Shown in pieces: positions 32,849 to 40,162 of a stretch of 64,000 bases of DNA. Under the pieces are notes generated by a model, which searched no databases, was not told where the DNA came from, and was given only the letters and a program-made list of their open reading frames with translations. The stretch comes from an uncultured Caulobacter sp. (lineage in GTDB: Bacteria > Pseudomonadota > Alphaproteobacteria > Caulobacterales > Caulobacteraceae). Location of the stretch: contig CALALX010000103.1 in assembly GCA_937925635.1 (NCBI GenBank), forward strand, positions 1 through 64,000, written 5' to 3'. The position numbers and the translations under genes were made by a program. Position 1 is the stretch's first letter, and every line of letters begins with the position of its first letter.

Positions 32849-33064
32849 TTAGTGCGTCGTCGGAGTTGTGGCGAGGATCGATGAGACATCGTCGATGAGT
32901 GACAATGCCGCAGTCTCGCCTTCGGCTTCCTCTACGGCAGCAAGTTTTCGCAGGAGCACATCGACGATCCTTCGCCGGTCGGGCGTCAGTTGCTTGACCA
33001 GATCCAGGAACAGATCGTTCTCATCGGTCAGGAAGAGACTGTCGATATCGAACGGAGCGCTCAC
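32849..33064 (-). CDS. Small protein coupled to luxI (71 aa)
   Basis: I do not recognise the family. It starts with GTG 33062-33064, overlapping the luxI stop (GTGA), which argues that it is translated. The protein begins SAPFDIDSLFLTDENDLFLD and continues LVKQLTPDRRRIVDVLLRKL, then ETAALSLIDDVSSIL; it is acidic and helical, with no signal or membrane segment. It could be an antiactivator or accessory factor of the quorum system, or a partner of the XRE regulator, but that is speculation from position. Confidence 0.65.
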   Translation of the reverse strand: MSAPFDIDSLFLTDENDLFLDLVKQLTPDRRRIVDVLLRKLAAVEEAEGETAALSLIDDVSSILATTPTTH

Positions 33065-33765
33065 GCGTGCGCCGCCTGACCATAGGCGGCCGGACCGCGC
33101 CAGGCGGCCTCCAGGCCGGCCGGCGATGTGAAGGGGGCGGCGTCGCCGGGCTTCACCTCGAAGGCCGAGCGGCGAGCCAGGCCGTAGGCGCGGCGCAGAC
33201 GCTCGATCAGGTCCTCGCTGACCGGAATCTCGTAGCCCACGGCCGCGCCGCCCTCGGGGTAGACCACCGGCAAACCGATCGGCTTGAGATCGAGCCAGGC
33301 GCGGATGCCGTAGGCCAGCAGGCCGACATCGACGGAGCCGATCAGCTTGGTGACTCCGCGGTCCAGCGCCGCCTCGAGCATCGCGACCCGGAATTCGCCG
33401 GCTCGCCGCTTGGCCTCGCCCACCGACCGCCCCTGCCGACCCGCCAGGTGGCGGGCCATCTCCCAGACGTCCGGGCGCCGCAAGCGGCGCAGATCGCCCT
33501 CGACACACCCTGGCATTTCGTCCAGCAGGATCGACCAGTCCGTCACCGGACGGACCCGGACGCTGACCTGCAGGCCGCCGCTCCGGTCGAGCATCATGAA
33601 GTAGATGGCCTTGTCGTCGTCGCCGCGGTCGTACTCGCCGCCGTCCTCGCGGACATCGAGTTTCCAGCCGCGCGTTTCGACGAAGACCTCTCGCCGCATG
33701 CGGTGCATGGCGGTCAGTTGGTCGGCGTACAACGCCCGCTGCGCGTGGGTGACGACGTGGATCAT
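33061..33765 (-). CDS. Acyl-homoserine-lactone synthase (LuxI family)
   Basis: A 234-aa LuxI-type enzyme making an N-acyl-homoserine lactone signal from S-adenosylmethionine and an acyl carrier. Family-invariant residues are visible: R24, F28 and W34 in MRREVFVETRGWKLD, the Asp pair D46 and D49 in EYDRGDDDK, Arg in VSVRVRPVTDW, and the Glu/Arg in VWEMARHLAG. The C-terminal ~20 residues (GLEAAWRGPAAYGQAAHA) extend beyond the usual fold. ATG 33765. It is downstream of luxR with a 106-bp gap that holds a lux-box-like palindrome. Signal chain length cannot be predicted. Confidence 0.95.
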   Translation of the reverse strand: MIHVVTHAQRALYADQLTAMHRMRREVFVETRGWKLDVREDGGEYDRGDDDKAIYFMMLDRSGGLQVSVRVRPVTDWSILLDEMPGCVEGDLRRLRRPDVWEMARHLAGRQGRSVGEAKRRAGEFRVAMLEAALDRGVTKLIGSVDVGLLAYGIRAWLDLKPIGLPVVYPEGGAAVGYEIPVSEDLIERLRRAYGLARRSAFEVKPGDAAPFTSPAGLEAAWRGPAAYGQAAHA

Positions 33766-33820
33766 GGTCCGTCCCTCGACTATGCGCCGAGGATCGGCGA
33801 AGGACGCGCGCGCGGCCTAT

Positions 33821-33842
33821 GGGGCTTTTACCCTATTGCCCC
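33821..33842. promoter_or_regulatory. lux-box-like inverted repeat upstream of luxI
   Basis: On the luxI strand a 22-bp element has GGGGC at one end and GCCCC at the other around an AT-rich centre (AATAGGGTAAAA). Its near end is 55 bp upstream of the luxI ATG, as expected for a LuxR site near the -35 region. The core symmetry is weak beyond the outer five pairs, so the assignment is tentative. Confidence 0.45.
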
Positions 33843-33871
33843 CAAGGGCGGCCGGCGGAGCGCGGCGGTCC

Positions 33872-34627
33872 CTAGAACAGGGGAGGCTGCACAAGGCCCA
33901 GCGCGAAGGCGCGCCAGGCGAGGCTGGCGCGGCTGGCCACGCCGAGCTTGGCCTTGGCGGCCTCGACATGGTGGTTTGCGGTCTTGCGCGAGATGCCGAG
34001 GATGCAGCCGATCTCGTCGTCGGACTTGCCCAGACAGATCCAGTACACGCACTCGGCTTCCCGCCAGGTGAGCGGCTTCTCGAGTTCGGGGGGGGCGATG
34101 GGACGTTCGAGGAAGCCCTCGCCGACCACGGCGTAAAGGCTGGCGAGCGCATGGGCGGTCGATCGCTCGACATCGTGGAGCGTTCGCCCCTTCTCCATCT
34201 TCAGATCGACGATCGACAGGCCGCCGTTGATGCCGCGCACCGGGCAGATCAACACCTCGGCGTTCCACCACTCGAAGGCTTCGCCAAACAGGGTGTCGGT
34301 CTTCTGCTCCATGCCGCGACCGGCGGCTTCGGACCAGGTGAACGGGTCACGCGACTGGAACGACATCGGGATGGCCGTGTCGAAACGGGCATAGTTCTGG
34401 CTGAAGTAGTAGTCGACCCAGCCCTCTGGCGCGCCCTCGCCGAACACCGGCCGCGGCGGCAGCACCTGGCCGTCGGCCGAGAGCCGGATATAGACCGCGC
34501 CGGTGAAGCCGAGCGCCGCCACCGCCTCCTTGAAACGGGCGTTCAGCTCTTCGAGCGTGGCGAGACCCTGCGCTTCCTGCAGAAAGCGGAAAACCGTCGC
34601 CCGTGTGGTCTCGTCAAGCATGCGCAC
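33872..34627 (-). CDS. LuxR-family autoinducer-responsive regulator
   Basis: A 251-aa regulator. Residues about 15-175 form the autoinducer-binding domain with the usual aromatic and acidic positions W70, Y74, D83, P87 and W98 (GWVDYYFSQNYARFDTAIPM, DPFTW). The GerE-type HTH is in the C-terminal 60 residues (LTWREAECVYWICLGKSDDE, IGCILGISRKTANHHVEAAK). It is the cognate receptor candidate for the adjacent luxI, same strand and upstream. The start ATG could be 34627 or 34621 (MLDETTRA). Confidence 0.93.
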   Translation of the reverse strand: MRMLDETTRATVFRFLQEAQGLATLEELNARFKEAVAALGFTGAVYIRLSADGQVLPPRPVFGEGAPEGWVDYYFSQNYARFDTAIPMSFQSRDPFTWSEAAGRGMEQKTDTLFGEAFEWWNAEVLICPVRGINGGLSIVDLKMEKGRTLHDVERSTAHALASLYAVVGEGFLERPIAPPELEKPLTWREAECVYWICLGKSDDEIGCILGISRKTANHHVEAAKAKLGVASRASLAWRAFALGLVQPPLF

Positions 34628-34713
34628 TCCCCGAAGCGGGGACCCTATCCCTGCACCGCGAAGTTGAGAACCGCGACCAACGCGCCGGCCGCCAGTTTCG
34701 GCGCAGGCGCCGC

Positions 34714-35517
34714 CTATTTGTCGACAATCGCCTGCAGGGCTTCCGCCCCGTGCGGCGCCCGGACCTTTCCCTCATGGATGATGTAGGCGAACACATCGCG
34801 CGGCGCCTTAGGGGCCGCGCGGCCGACATCGACCTTGGGCAGGTCGGCCGGCTCGCCGCCGTCGGCCCAGGTCTTCAGACGGCCGGCCCAGGCCGCCAGG
34901 GTGGCGGCGTCATAGGCCGTCTCGTTGTCGTCCGAACCGGTCTGCAGCCGAGCATAGACGAAGTCGGCGGTGACGTCGGCGATTTCGGGATAGACGGCGT
35001 GGTCGGCGTAGACGCAGGCGACGCCATGCTTGCGCAGAAGCGCCGGGAACTCTGGCGTGCGGAAGCTGTCGTGCCGCACCTCGACCGCGTGACGCAGCGG
35101 GCGCCCGTCGAGCGTCTTCGGCAGCAGTTTGAGGAAGCCCTCGAAGTCCTCCGGGTCAAACGCCTTGGTGTTGGCGAACTGCCAGAAGATCGGACCCAGC
35201 TTGTCGCCCAGCTCCGAAATGCCCTGGGCGAAGAACTTCTCCAGGCTCTCGCCTGCCCCGGCCAGCACCTTGCGGTTGGTGGTGAATCGGCTGCCCTTCA
35301 CGGCGAACACGAACCCGTCCGGCGTCTCGTCGCGCCACGTCTTCCAGCTGTCGGGCTTGAAGGTCGAATAGTAGGTGCCGTTGATCTCGATCGACCGCAG
35401 CCGCCGGCTCATGTAGCCGAGCTCGTCCTTCTGCTTGAGACGGTCGGGATAGAACACCCCCCGCCACGGCTCGAACGTCCAGCCGCCGCAGCCGGTGCGG
35501 ATGGTTGGAGTGGTCAT
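34714..35517 (-). CDS. DUF72 (YecE-like) protein
   Basis: A 267-aa protein with a TIM-barrel-like DUF72 domain: TIRTGCGGWTFEPWRGVFYP at the N-terminus, RSIEINGTYYSTFKPDSWKT, PDGFVFAVKGSRFTTNRKVL, then GPIFWQFANTKAFDPEDFEG and AVEVRHDSFRTPEF. The biochemical function of DUF72 is unknown. ATG 35517 follows a good AGGAGAG site. It is not obviously part of the luxR locus that follows it. Confidence 0.9.
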   Translation of the reverse strand: MTTPTIRTGCGGWTFEPWRGVFYPDRLKQKDELGYMSRRLRSIEINGTYYSTFKPDSWKTWRDETPDGFVFAVKGSRFTTNRKVLAGAGESLEKFFAQGISELGDKLGPIFWQFANTKAFDPEDFEGFLKLLPKTLDGRPLRHAVEVRHDSFRTPEFPALLRKHGVACVYADHAVYPEIADVTADFVYARLQTGSDDNETAYDAATLAAWAGRLKTWADGGEPADLPKVDVGRAAPKAPRDVFAYIIHEGKVRAPHGAEALQAIVDK

Positions 35518-35553
35518 CTGTCTCTCCTGGCCTTCAACCCATCCTATCAACTT

Positions 35554-35686
35554 CGCTCATCCTCGCGGAAGCGAGGACCCAGGCTTTGTTGAACGTGCAC
35601 TCAGCGCGGGAGGCTGGCCGCGCGCAATCCCTCGCCCTGATTGCGTTTGCCGTAAACCTGGGTCCTCGCTTCCGCGAGGATGAGCG
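35554..35686. repeat. Perfect 30-bp inverted repeat (CGCTCATCCTCGCGGAAGCG)
   Basis: Arms 35554-35583 and 35657-35686 are exact reverse complements, each with an internal hairpin (CCTCGC-GGAA-GCGAGG) and ending in ACCCAGG. The 73-bp spacer has no features. It belongs to the same structural family as 10087-10191. Confidence 0.9.
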
Positions 35687-35691
35687 GAGAA

Positions 35692-36069
35692 GAATGGGAG
35701 GACAGATCACATTCGATCCACCCCCTCCCGGGCCTGCCGCATCCTGTGCTGGTCTCATCGCACGGGGAGGGCGCTCGGCCGGCGACCTTGGCGGCGGCGG
35801 GATGGAGTTCGAGCGGGGACAGCTGGCAGGGGGTTACTGTCAGGGTCCGGGGAAGCCTTGCCAGGCTCCCGCCCGTCGGAGGCGCTCCGGCTAAGCCCTA
35901 ACGAAGGCTGCCGAGCGGAAGCTTCCGGATAACGAGCTTCGCGGAGCGTCACGGACTTTCCCACTCTTGCACCTTGCACACACAGACATCCGGGCAAGAC
36001 CGGAGCGCTCCGCACCACCTCCCCAACCTTCACAGGCCAACACCCGTGAGGCGGCGAAGCCGTGTCCTC
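35692..36069. other. Unassigned intergenic stretch
   Basis: About 380 bp with no convincing gene. Short open frames exist on both strands but lack ribosome-binding sites and family resemblance. The segment contains GGAGGCGCTCCGGCT (35878-35892), also present near 52978-52993, so part may be a dispersed repeat. I looked for tmRNA, RNase P, SRP RNA and riboswitch signatures and did not recognise one. Confidence 0.5.
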
Positions 36070-36098
36070 GGGGACAGACACCTACAGTGTCTGTCCCG
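36070..36098. repeat. GGGGACA hairpin after sdaA
   Basis: GGGACAGACAC (36071-36081) and GTGTCTGTCCC (36087-36097) are perfect arms around a 5-nt loop, 13 bp beyond the sdaA stop. It belongs to the GGGGACA family at 17189-17265 and may terminate sdaA. Confidence 0.75.
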
Positions 36099-36109
36099 CG
36101 CGGGCATCC

Positions 36110-37501
36110 TCAGCACTCGACCCGGTTCACGGCCAGACCCACGGCCAGGCCGCCGAGCGATGTTTCCTTGTAGATCTCGTTCATGTCCTCGCCGGTGCGC
36201 TTCATCGTGGCGATGACCTTGTCGAGGCTGACGCTGTGCTCGCCGTCGCCCAGCAGGGCCAGGCGCGCGGCGTCGATGGCCTTGATGGCGCCCATGGCGT
36301 TGCGCTCGATGCAGGGGATCTGGACCAGCCCGCCGATCGGGTCGCAGGTCAGGCCCAGGTTGTGCTCCATGCCGATCTCGGCGGCGTTCTCGATCTGGCT
36401 GTTGGTCCCGCCCAGCGCCGCGCAGAGGCCGGCGGCGGCCATTGAGCAGGCGACGCCCACCTCGCCCTGGCAGCCGACCTCGGCCCCGCTGATCGAGGCG
36501 TTCTTCTTGTAGAGGGCGCCGATGGCGGCGGCGGTCAGCAGGAAGGTGCGGCGCCCCTCCGGCGTGCCCTGGTAGAAGCGGTCGTAGAACCGCAGCACGG
36601 CCGGGACGAGGCCCGCCGCGCCGTTGGTCGGGGCGGTGACCACCCGGCCGCCGGCGGCGTTCTCCTCGTTCACCGCCAGCGCCCAGAGGTTCACGAAGTC
36701 CATGGCGGCGAGCGGGTCGCTGATCGACTTCTCGACCTTGGCCATGATCGCCTGGTGCACCTGACGCGCGCGACGCTTGACCGACAGGCCGCCGGGCAGC
36801 ACGCCCTCCATCCGCACCCCCCGGTCGATGCAGGCTTCCATCGCCGCGTGGATGGCGTCGAGGCCGGCGATGACCTCCGCCTGCGGACGGCGCACCGTCT
36901 CGTTGGCCATCATCAGCTGCCCGACGGTGAGGCCGGCCGCCGCCGCCATGGCCAGCAGCTCGGCGCCGGACTCGAACGGATAGGGCTCTTTCGGGCCCTC
37001 CTCATCACCGGTGTTGCGGAAGATCTCGTCCTCGTCCCGAACGAACCCTCCGCCGACGGAGAAGTAGGTGCGCTCCGCCGCGACGGCCTCGCCCGCGAAA
37101 GCCGTGAAGGTCATGGCGTTGGGATGCTGCGGCAACCGCTCGCGGCCGGCCCAGATGATGTCGATCGCCTCGTCGAAGGCGATCTCCGGACCGCCCGCAC
37201 CGCCCAGTCGCAGCCGGCCGCCCGTCCGCAAGGCGGCGAGCGCGGCGTCGCCAGCGTCGGGGTCCAGCGTGGCCGGCTCGAAGCCCATCAGGCCCAGCAG
37301 GGCCGCCCGGTCGGTGGCGTGACCCCGGCCGGTCAAGGCCAGGGAGGCGTAGAGTTTGACGCCCACCCGGGTGACGCGGTCCAGCAGCCCCTGCTCGCGC
37401 AGCAGCGCGACGAAACGCACGGCGGCGGTCATCGGGCCCATGGTGTGCGAGCTCGACGGCCCGACGCCCGGCTTGAACAGATCGAAGACGCTGACGGTCA
37501 T
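36110..37501 (-). CDS. sdaA: L-serine ammonia-lyase, single-chain iron-sulfur type
   Basis: A 463-aa enzyme deaminating L-serine to pyruvate. The N-terminal beta domain starts SVFDLFKPGVGPSSSHTMGP (the SSSHT substrate motif); the alpha domain has AGGRVVTAPTNGAAGLVPAV and the cluster cysteines in GCQGEVGVACSM, LTCDPIGGLVQIPCIERNA. The oxygen-sensitive [4Fe-4S] cluster serves as Lewis acid. Length and order match the fused SdaA/SdaB class. Two further amino-acid deaminating or PLP enzymes lie 4-6 kb to the right. ATG 37501. Confidence 0.96.
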   Translation of the reverse strand: MTVSVFDLFKPGVGPSSSHTMGPMTAAVRFVALLREQGLLDRVTRVGVKLYASLALTGRGHATDRAALLGLMGFEPATLDPDAGDAALAALRTGGRLRLGGAGGPEIAFDEAIDIIWAGRERLPQHPNAMTFTAFAGEAVAAERTYFSVGGGFVRDEDEIFRNTGDEEGPKEPYPFESGAELLAMAAAAGLTVGQLMMANETVRRPQAEVIAGLDAIHAAMEACIDRGVRMEGVLPGGLSVKRRARQVHQAIMAKVEKSISDPLAAMDFVNLWALAVNEENAAGGRVVTAPTNGAAGLVPAVLRFYDRFYQGTPEGRRTFLLTAAAIGALYKKNASISGAEVGCQGEVGVACSMAAAGLCAALGGTNSQIENAAEIGMEHNLGLTCDPIGGLVQIPCIERNAMGAIKAIDAARLALLGDGEHSVSLDKVIATMKRTGEDMNEIYKETSLGGLAVGLAVNRVEC

Positions 37502-37509
37502 TTCAAACT

Positions 37510-37597
37510 CCGCTCACCCCCGCGAAGGCGGGGGCCCAAGCCGAGGTGGAGACGTCCACGGCCCGCTTGGGTCCCCGCCTGCGCGGGGACACTCGGA
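37510..37597. repeat. Inverted repeat between sdaA and the M28 peptidase gene
   Basis: A left unit with CACCCCCGCGAAGGCGGGGG and CCAAGC faces a right unit GCTTGGGTCCCCGCCTGCGC followed by GGGGACACTCGG. Same family as 10664-10698 and 11007-11107. Confidence 0.85.
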
Positions 37598-37606
37598 TGT
37601 ACTTCG

Positions 37607-39286
37607 CTACGGCTTTCGCTCCGCCTTGCTGGCGTCGCGAATGGCCTTGAACTCGACGCCCTCGCCCCACTCGGGCCACTGCGTCGAGTTGGCCAGATCG
37701 CGGCCTAGCGTGAACAGCAGCTCGACATCGGTGGCCATGCCGGTCAGCGGCCAGCTGGGATCGAAGTTGTCCGCCTGCTGATGGTAGCGATCCTTGCGAT
37801 AGGCCTCGGCCAGCGCCTTGCCGGCCTCGACGCCGCCGTCGACCTGATCCTGGCCGCCGCCGAATGAGATGGCCGGCACGCCGCGCTTGGCCATCGAGAA
37901 GTGGTCCGAGCGGAAGAAGTAGCCGGCGTAGGTGTTGGGGTCGGGGGTGTAGGCGCGGCCGCGCTTGCCGGCCTCGGCGATCAGCATGTCCAGCAGCTCG
38001 AGCTTCGTGCTGCCCGAGATGGTGAAATCCTTGGTCGGACCAAACACGTTCATGCCGTCCGCGTTCAGGACGCCGGCGGTGGTGGCCAGCGGATAGAGCG
38101 GATTGGCGGCGTAGTATTCCGAGCCGAGCAGGCCCTTCTCCTCGGCCGTCACCCACAGGAAGGCGATCGAACGGTCGGCCGGTCCGGCGGCCTTCTGCAG
38201 GCGAGCCAGCTCCAGCAGGCCGGCCGTACCCGTCGCATTGTCGATGGCGCCGTTGTAGATCGTGTCGCCCGTCGCGTCGGCCGGACCCATGCCGATGTGG
38301 TCCCAGTGGGCCGTGTACATCACCGTCTCGTTCGGCCGCGCCTTGCCCGGCAGCAGGGCGACGACGTTCTTGCTGACGATGACCTCATGCTTGACCCGAT
38401 AGTCGGCCGACAGGGTCACGCCGGTCAGTTCGGCCGGCTTGAAGGCGCGGGTGCGGGCGGCGGCCTTCTGGGCCTCGAAATCCAGGCCCGCGGCCTTGAA
38501 CAGCTCGACGGCCAGATCGCGCTGCATCCAGCCCTCGACGGTGGGGTGATCCTTCGTCGGGTCCTTGCGGACGATGTCGAACATCTCATTGGTGTTGGAG
38601 TTCTTGACCGTCGGCCAGCCGTAGGAGGCGGGCGCGGTCTCGTGGACGATGATCAGGCCCAGGGCGCCCCGGCGCGCGGCCTCCTCATACTTGTAGGTCC
38701 AGCGGCCATAGTAGGTCATGGCCTTGCCGCCGAAGTCGCCCCCTTCTCCGTCAAGAATGGGGCCCTCGAAGTCGGGGTCGTTGATCAGGACGACGGCGAT
38801 CTTGCCCTTCAGGTCGACGCCCTTGAAATCGTCCCAGTTCCGCTCCGGCGCGGTGACGCCGTAGCCGACGAACACCAGCGGCGCGTTGGCGAAAGTGACC
38901 TGGTCGACATTGGTCATCGCCGCGCGGATGGCCAGGTCATCGCCCTGCGACAGCGGACGGGCCACGCCGTTGACGGTGGCGGTCAGGGTCGGCTTGCCGA
39001 CGATCTCATAGCGGCTCAGCGGCACATCCTGGGTCCAGACGCGCTGGCCGTCCTTCAGGTCGCCGCCGGGCTGCAGGCCGATCGCCTTCAGCTGCTCGAC
39101 CAGATAGGCGACGGTCTTCTCCTCGCCGGCGCTGTTGGGCGCGCGCCCCTCGAACGCGTCGGAGGAGAGAACGCGGATGTCCTCGCGCATGCGGGCGGTC
39201 TCGGCCTTGGGCGCGGGGGCCGTGGCGGCGAGACTGACCAGCGGAATGGCGCAGGCCGCGATCGCGGCGAGCAGGAACTTTTTCAT
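37607..39286 (-). CDS. M28-family zinc aminopeptidase, exported
   Basis: A 559-aa secreted metallopeptidase. A signal peptide (MKKFLLAAIAACAIPLVSLA) is followed by a PA-domain insert (about 150-230, NAPLVFVGYGVTAPERNWDD) and the M28 catalytic core. Zinc ligands are visible as H in YTAHWDHIGMG, D in AIDNATGTAG, the Glu pair in WVTAEEKGLLGSEY, D in LNADGMNVFG and H in FFRSDHFSMAKRG. It cleaves N-terminal residues from peptides in the periplasm. Length and the PA domain match the common alphaproteobacterial form. Confidence 0.93.
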   Translation of the reverse strand: MKKFLLAAIAACAIPLVSLAATAPAPKAETARMREDIRVLSSDAFEGRAPNSAGEEKTVAYLVEQLKAIGLQPGGDLKDGQRVWTQDVPLSRYEIVGKPTLTATVNGVARPLSQGDDLAIRAAMTNVDQVTFANAPLVFVGYGVTAPERNWDDFKGVDLKGKIAVVLINDPDFEGPILDGEGGDFGGKAMTYYGRWTYKYEEAARRGALGLIIVHETAPASYGWPTVKNSNTNEMFDIVRKDPTKDHPTVEGWMQRDLAVELFKAAGLDFEAQKAAARTRAFKPAELTGVTLSADYRVKHEVIVSKNVVALLPGKARPNETVMYTAHWDHIGMGPADATGDTIYNGAIDNATGTAGLLELARLQKAAGPADRSIAFLWVTAEEKGLLGSEYYAANPLYPLATTAGVLNADGMNVFGPTKDFTISGSTKLELLDMLIAEAGKRGRAYTPDPNTYAGYFFRSDHFSMAKRGVPAISFGGGQDQVDGGVEAGKALAEAYRKDRYHQQADNFDPSWPLTGMATDVELLFTLGRDLANSTQWPEWGEGVEFKAIRDASKAERKP

Positions 39287-39361
39287 GGAACGACGCTCTT
39301 CCCAGGCAACGATTTTGCGCGGGACCCTATCGCCGGGAAAGCCTGTTCGCCAAGCGTCGAT

Positions 39362-40093
39362 TCAGAGGATCAAACCGCCGTCCACGACGATCGTCTGCCC
39401 CGTGATGTAGCTGGCCAGCGGCGAGGCCAGGAACAGCACCGCCCCGGCCATGTCCTCCGGTGTGCCCAGCCGGTGCATCGGGATGCCGCGCAAGGCGCCG
39501 GCCAGCCGGGCGGGGTGCTCGGTGGTGACCTTGGTCAGCTTGGTGTCGACCAGGCCGGGGGCGAGGCAGTTCACCCGCACGCCGTCGCCGGCCCAGGCCT
39601 GGCCGAGCGTCCGCGTCAGGGCGACGACGCCGGCCTTGGACGCGTTGTAGGCCGGATTGCCTCGGGTGGCGTGGAAGGCCGAGGTGGAGCTGACCGTCAC
39701 GATGTTGCCGCCCGACGCCTTGAGGTCCTCGAAGAACCGCATCGCGCAGGCCATCATGCTGTCGAGGTTGGTCGCGACCACCTTGCGGAAGCCGTCCATC
39801 TCGAACTCGCCCTTGCGGTAGATCACCGTGCCCTGGGCCAGCACCAGCACGTCCAGCCCGTCGAACGGCGCGGGGGCGTTGGCGACCTGGTCGGGATCGG
39901 AGACGTCGACCCGCGCGAAGTCGAGACCCGAAAGGTCCGAGCCGTCCTCGGCCCTGTAGTCGACCTTGTCGCGGGTGCCCCAGACGGCGACCGTCGCGCC
40001 GCGCAGGCGGAAGCCATGGGCAATGCCGTTGCCGATTCCGCTGCTGCCGCCGACGACCAGCACGCGCTTGCCGGTGAAATCCAGGTCGTTCAT
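39362..40093 (-). CDS. SDR-family oxidoreductase
   Basis: A 243-aa classical short-chain dehydrogenase: VLVVGGSSGIGNGIAHGF for the cofactor, the active Ser in VTVSSTSAFH, YxxxK in GNPAYNASKAGVVALTRTL, and the C-terminal YITGQTIVVDGGLIL. The residue after the second strand (VWGTRDKVDY) suggests NADP(H) use. Substrate unknown. ATG 40093 follows GGGAGGA. It is divergent from a GST gene with a perfect palindrome between them. Confidence 0.9.
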   Translation of the reverse strand: MNDLDFTGKRVLVVGGSSGIGNGIAHGFRLRGATVAVWGTRDKVDYRAEDGSDLSGLDFARVDVSDPDQVANAPAPFDGLDVLVLAQGTVIYRKGEFEMDGFRKVVATNLDSMMACAMRFFEDLKASGGNIVTVSSTSAFHATRGNPAYNASKAGVVALTRTLGQAWAGDGVRVNCLAPGLVDTKLTKVTTEHPARLAGALRGIPMHRLGTPEDMAGAVLFLASPLASYITGQTIVVDGGLIL

Positions 40094-40122
40094 CGCGTCC
40101 TCCCTTTCGCTCGCTCCCGAAA

Positions 40123-40141
40123 TTGGCATTATGTATGCCAA
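40123..40141. promoter_or_regulatory. Perfect palindrome TTGGCAT-N5-ATGCCAA
   Basis: Seven-base arms at 40123-40129 and 40135-40141 match exactly around TATGT. The site is midway between the divergent starts of the SDR (40093) and GST (40163) genes, overlapping where both promoters should lie. This is a strong operator candidate, of a kind bound by GntR- or TetR-type repressors; no such gene is adjacent. Confidence 0.6.
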
Positions 40142-40162
40142 AACGACTCCGGGGAGGGAGCC

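Noticed and set aside
35755..36081. A 108-codon minus-strand frame in the gap after sdaA
   Set aside because: No ribosome-binding site, arginine/serine/proline-rich composition and no family resemblance; treated as non-coding.
36110..37501. Possible glycine or serine riboswitch near sdaA
   Set aside because: I saw no conserved glycine-aptamer blocks upstream of sdaA; the region there is a palindromic repeat.
37901..40162. In-frame upstream extension of the long GST, opposite the M28 peptidase and SDR
   Set aside because: The extension is antisense to two well-supported genes; the GST starts naturally at 40163.
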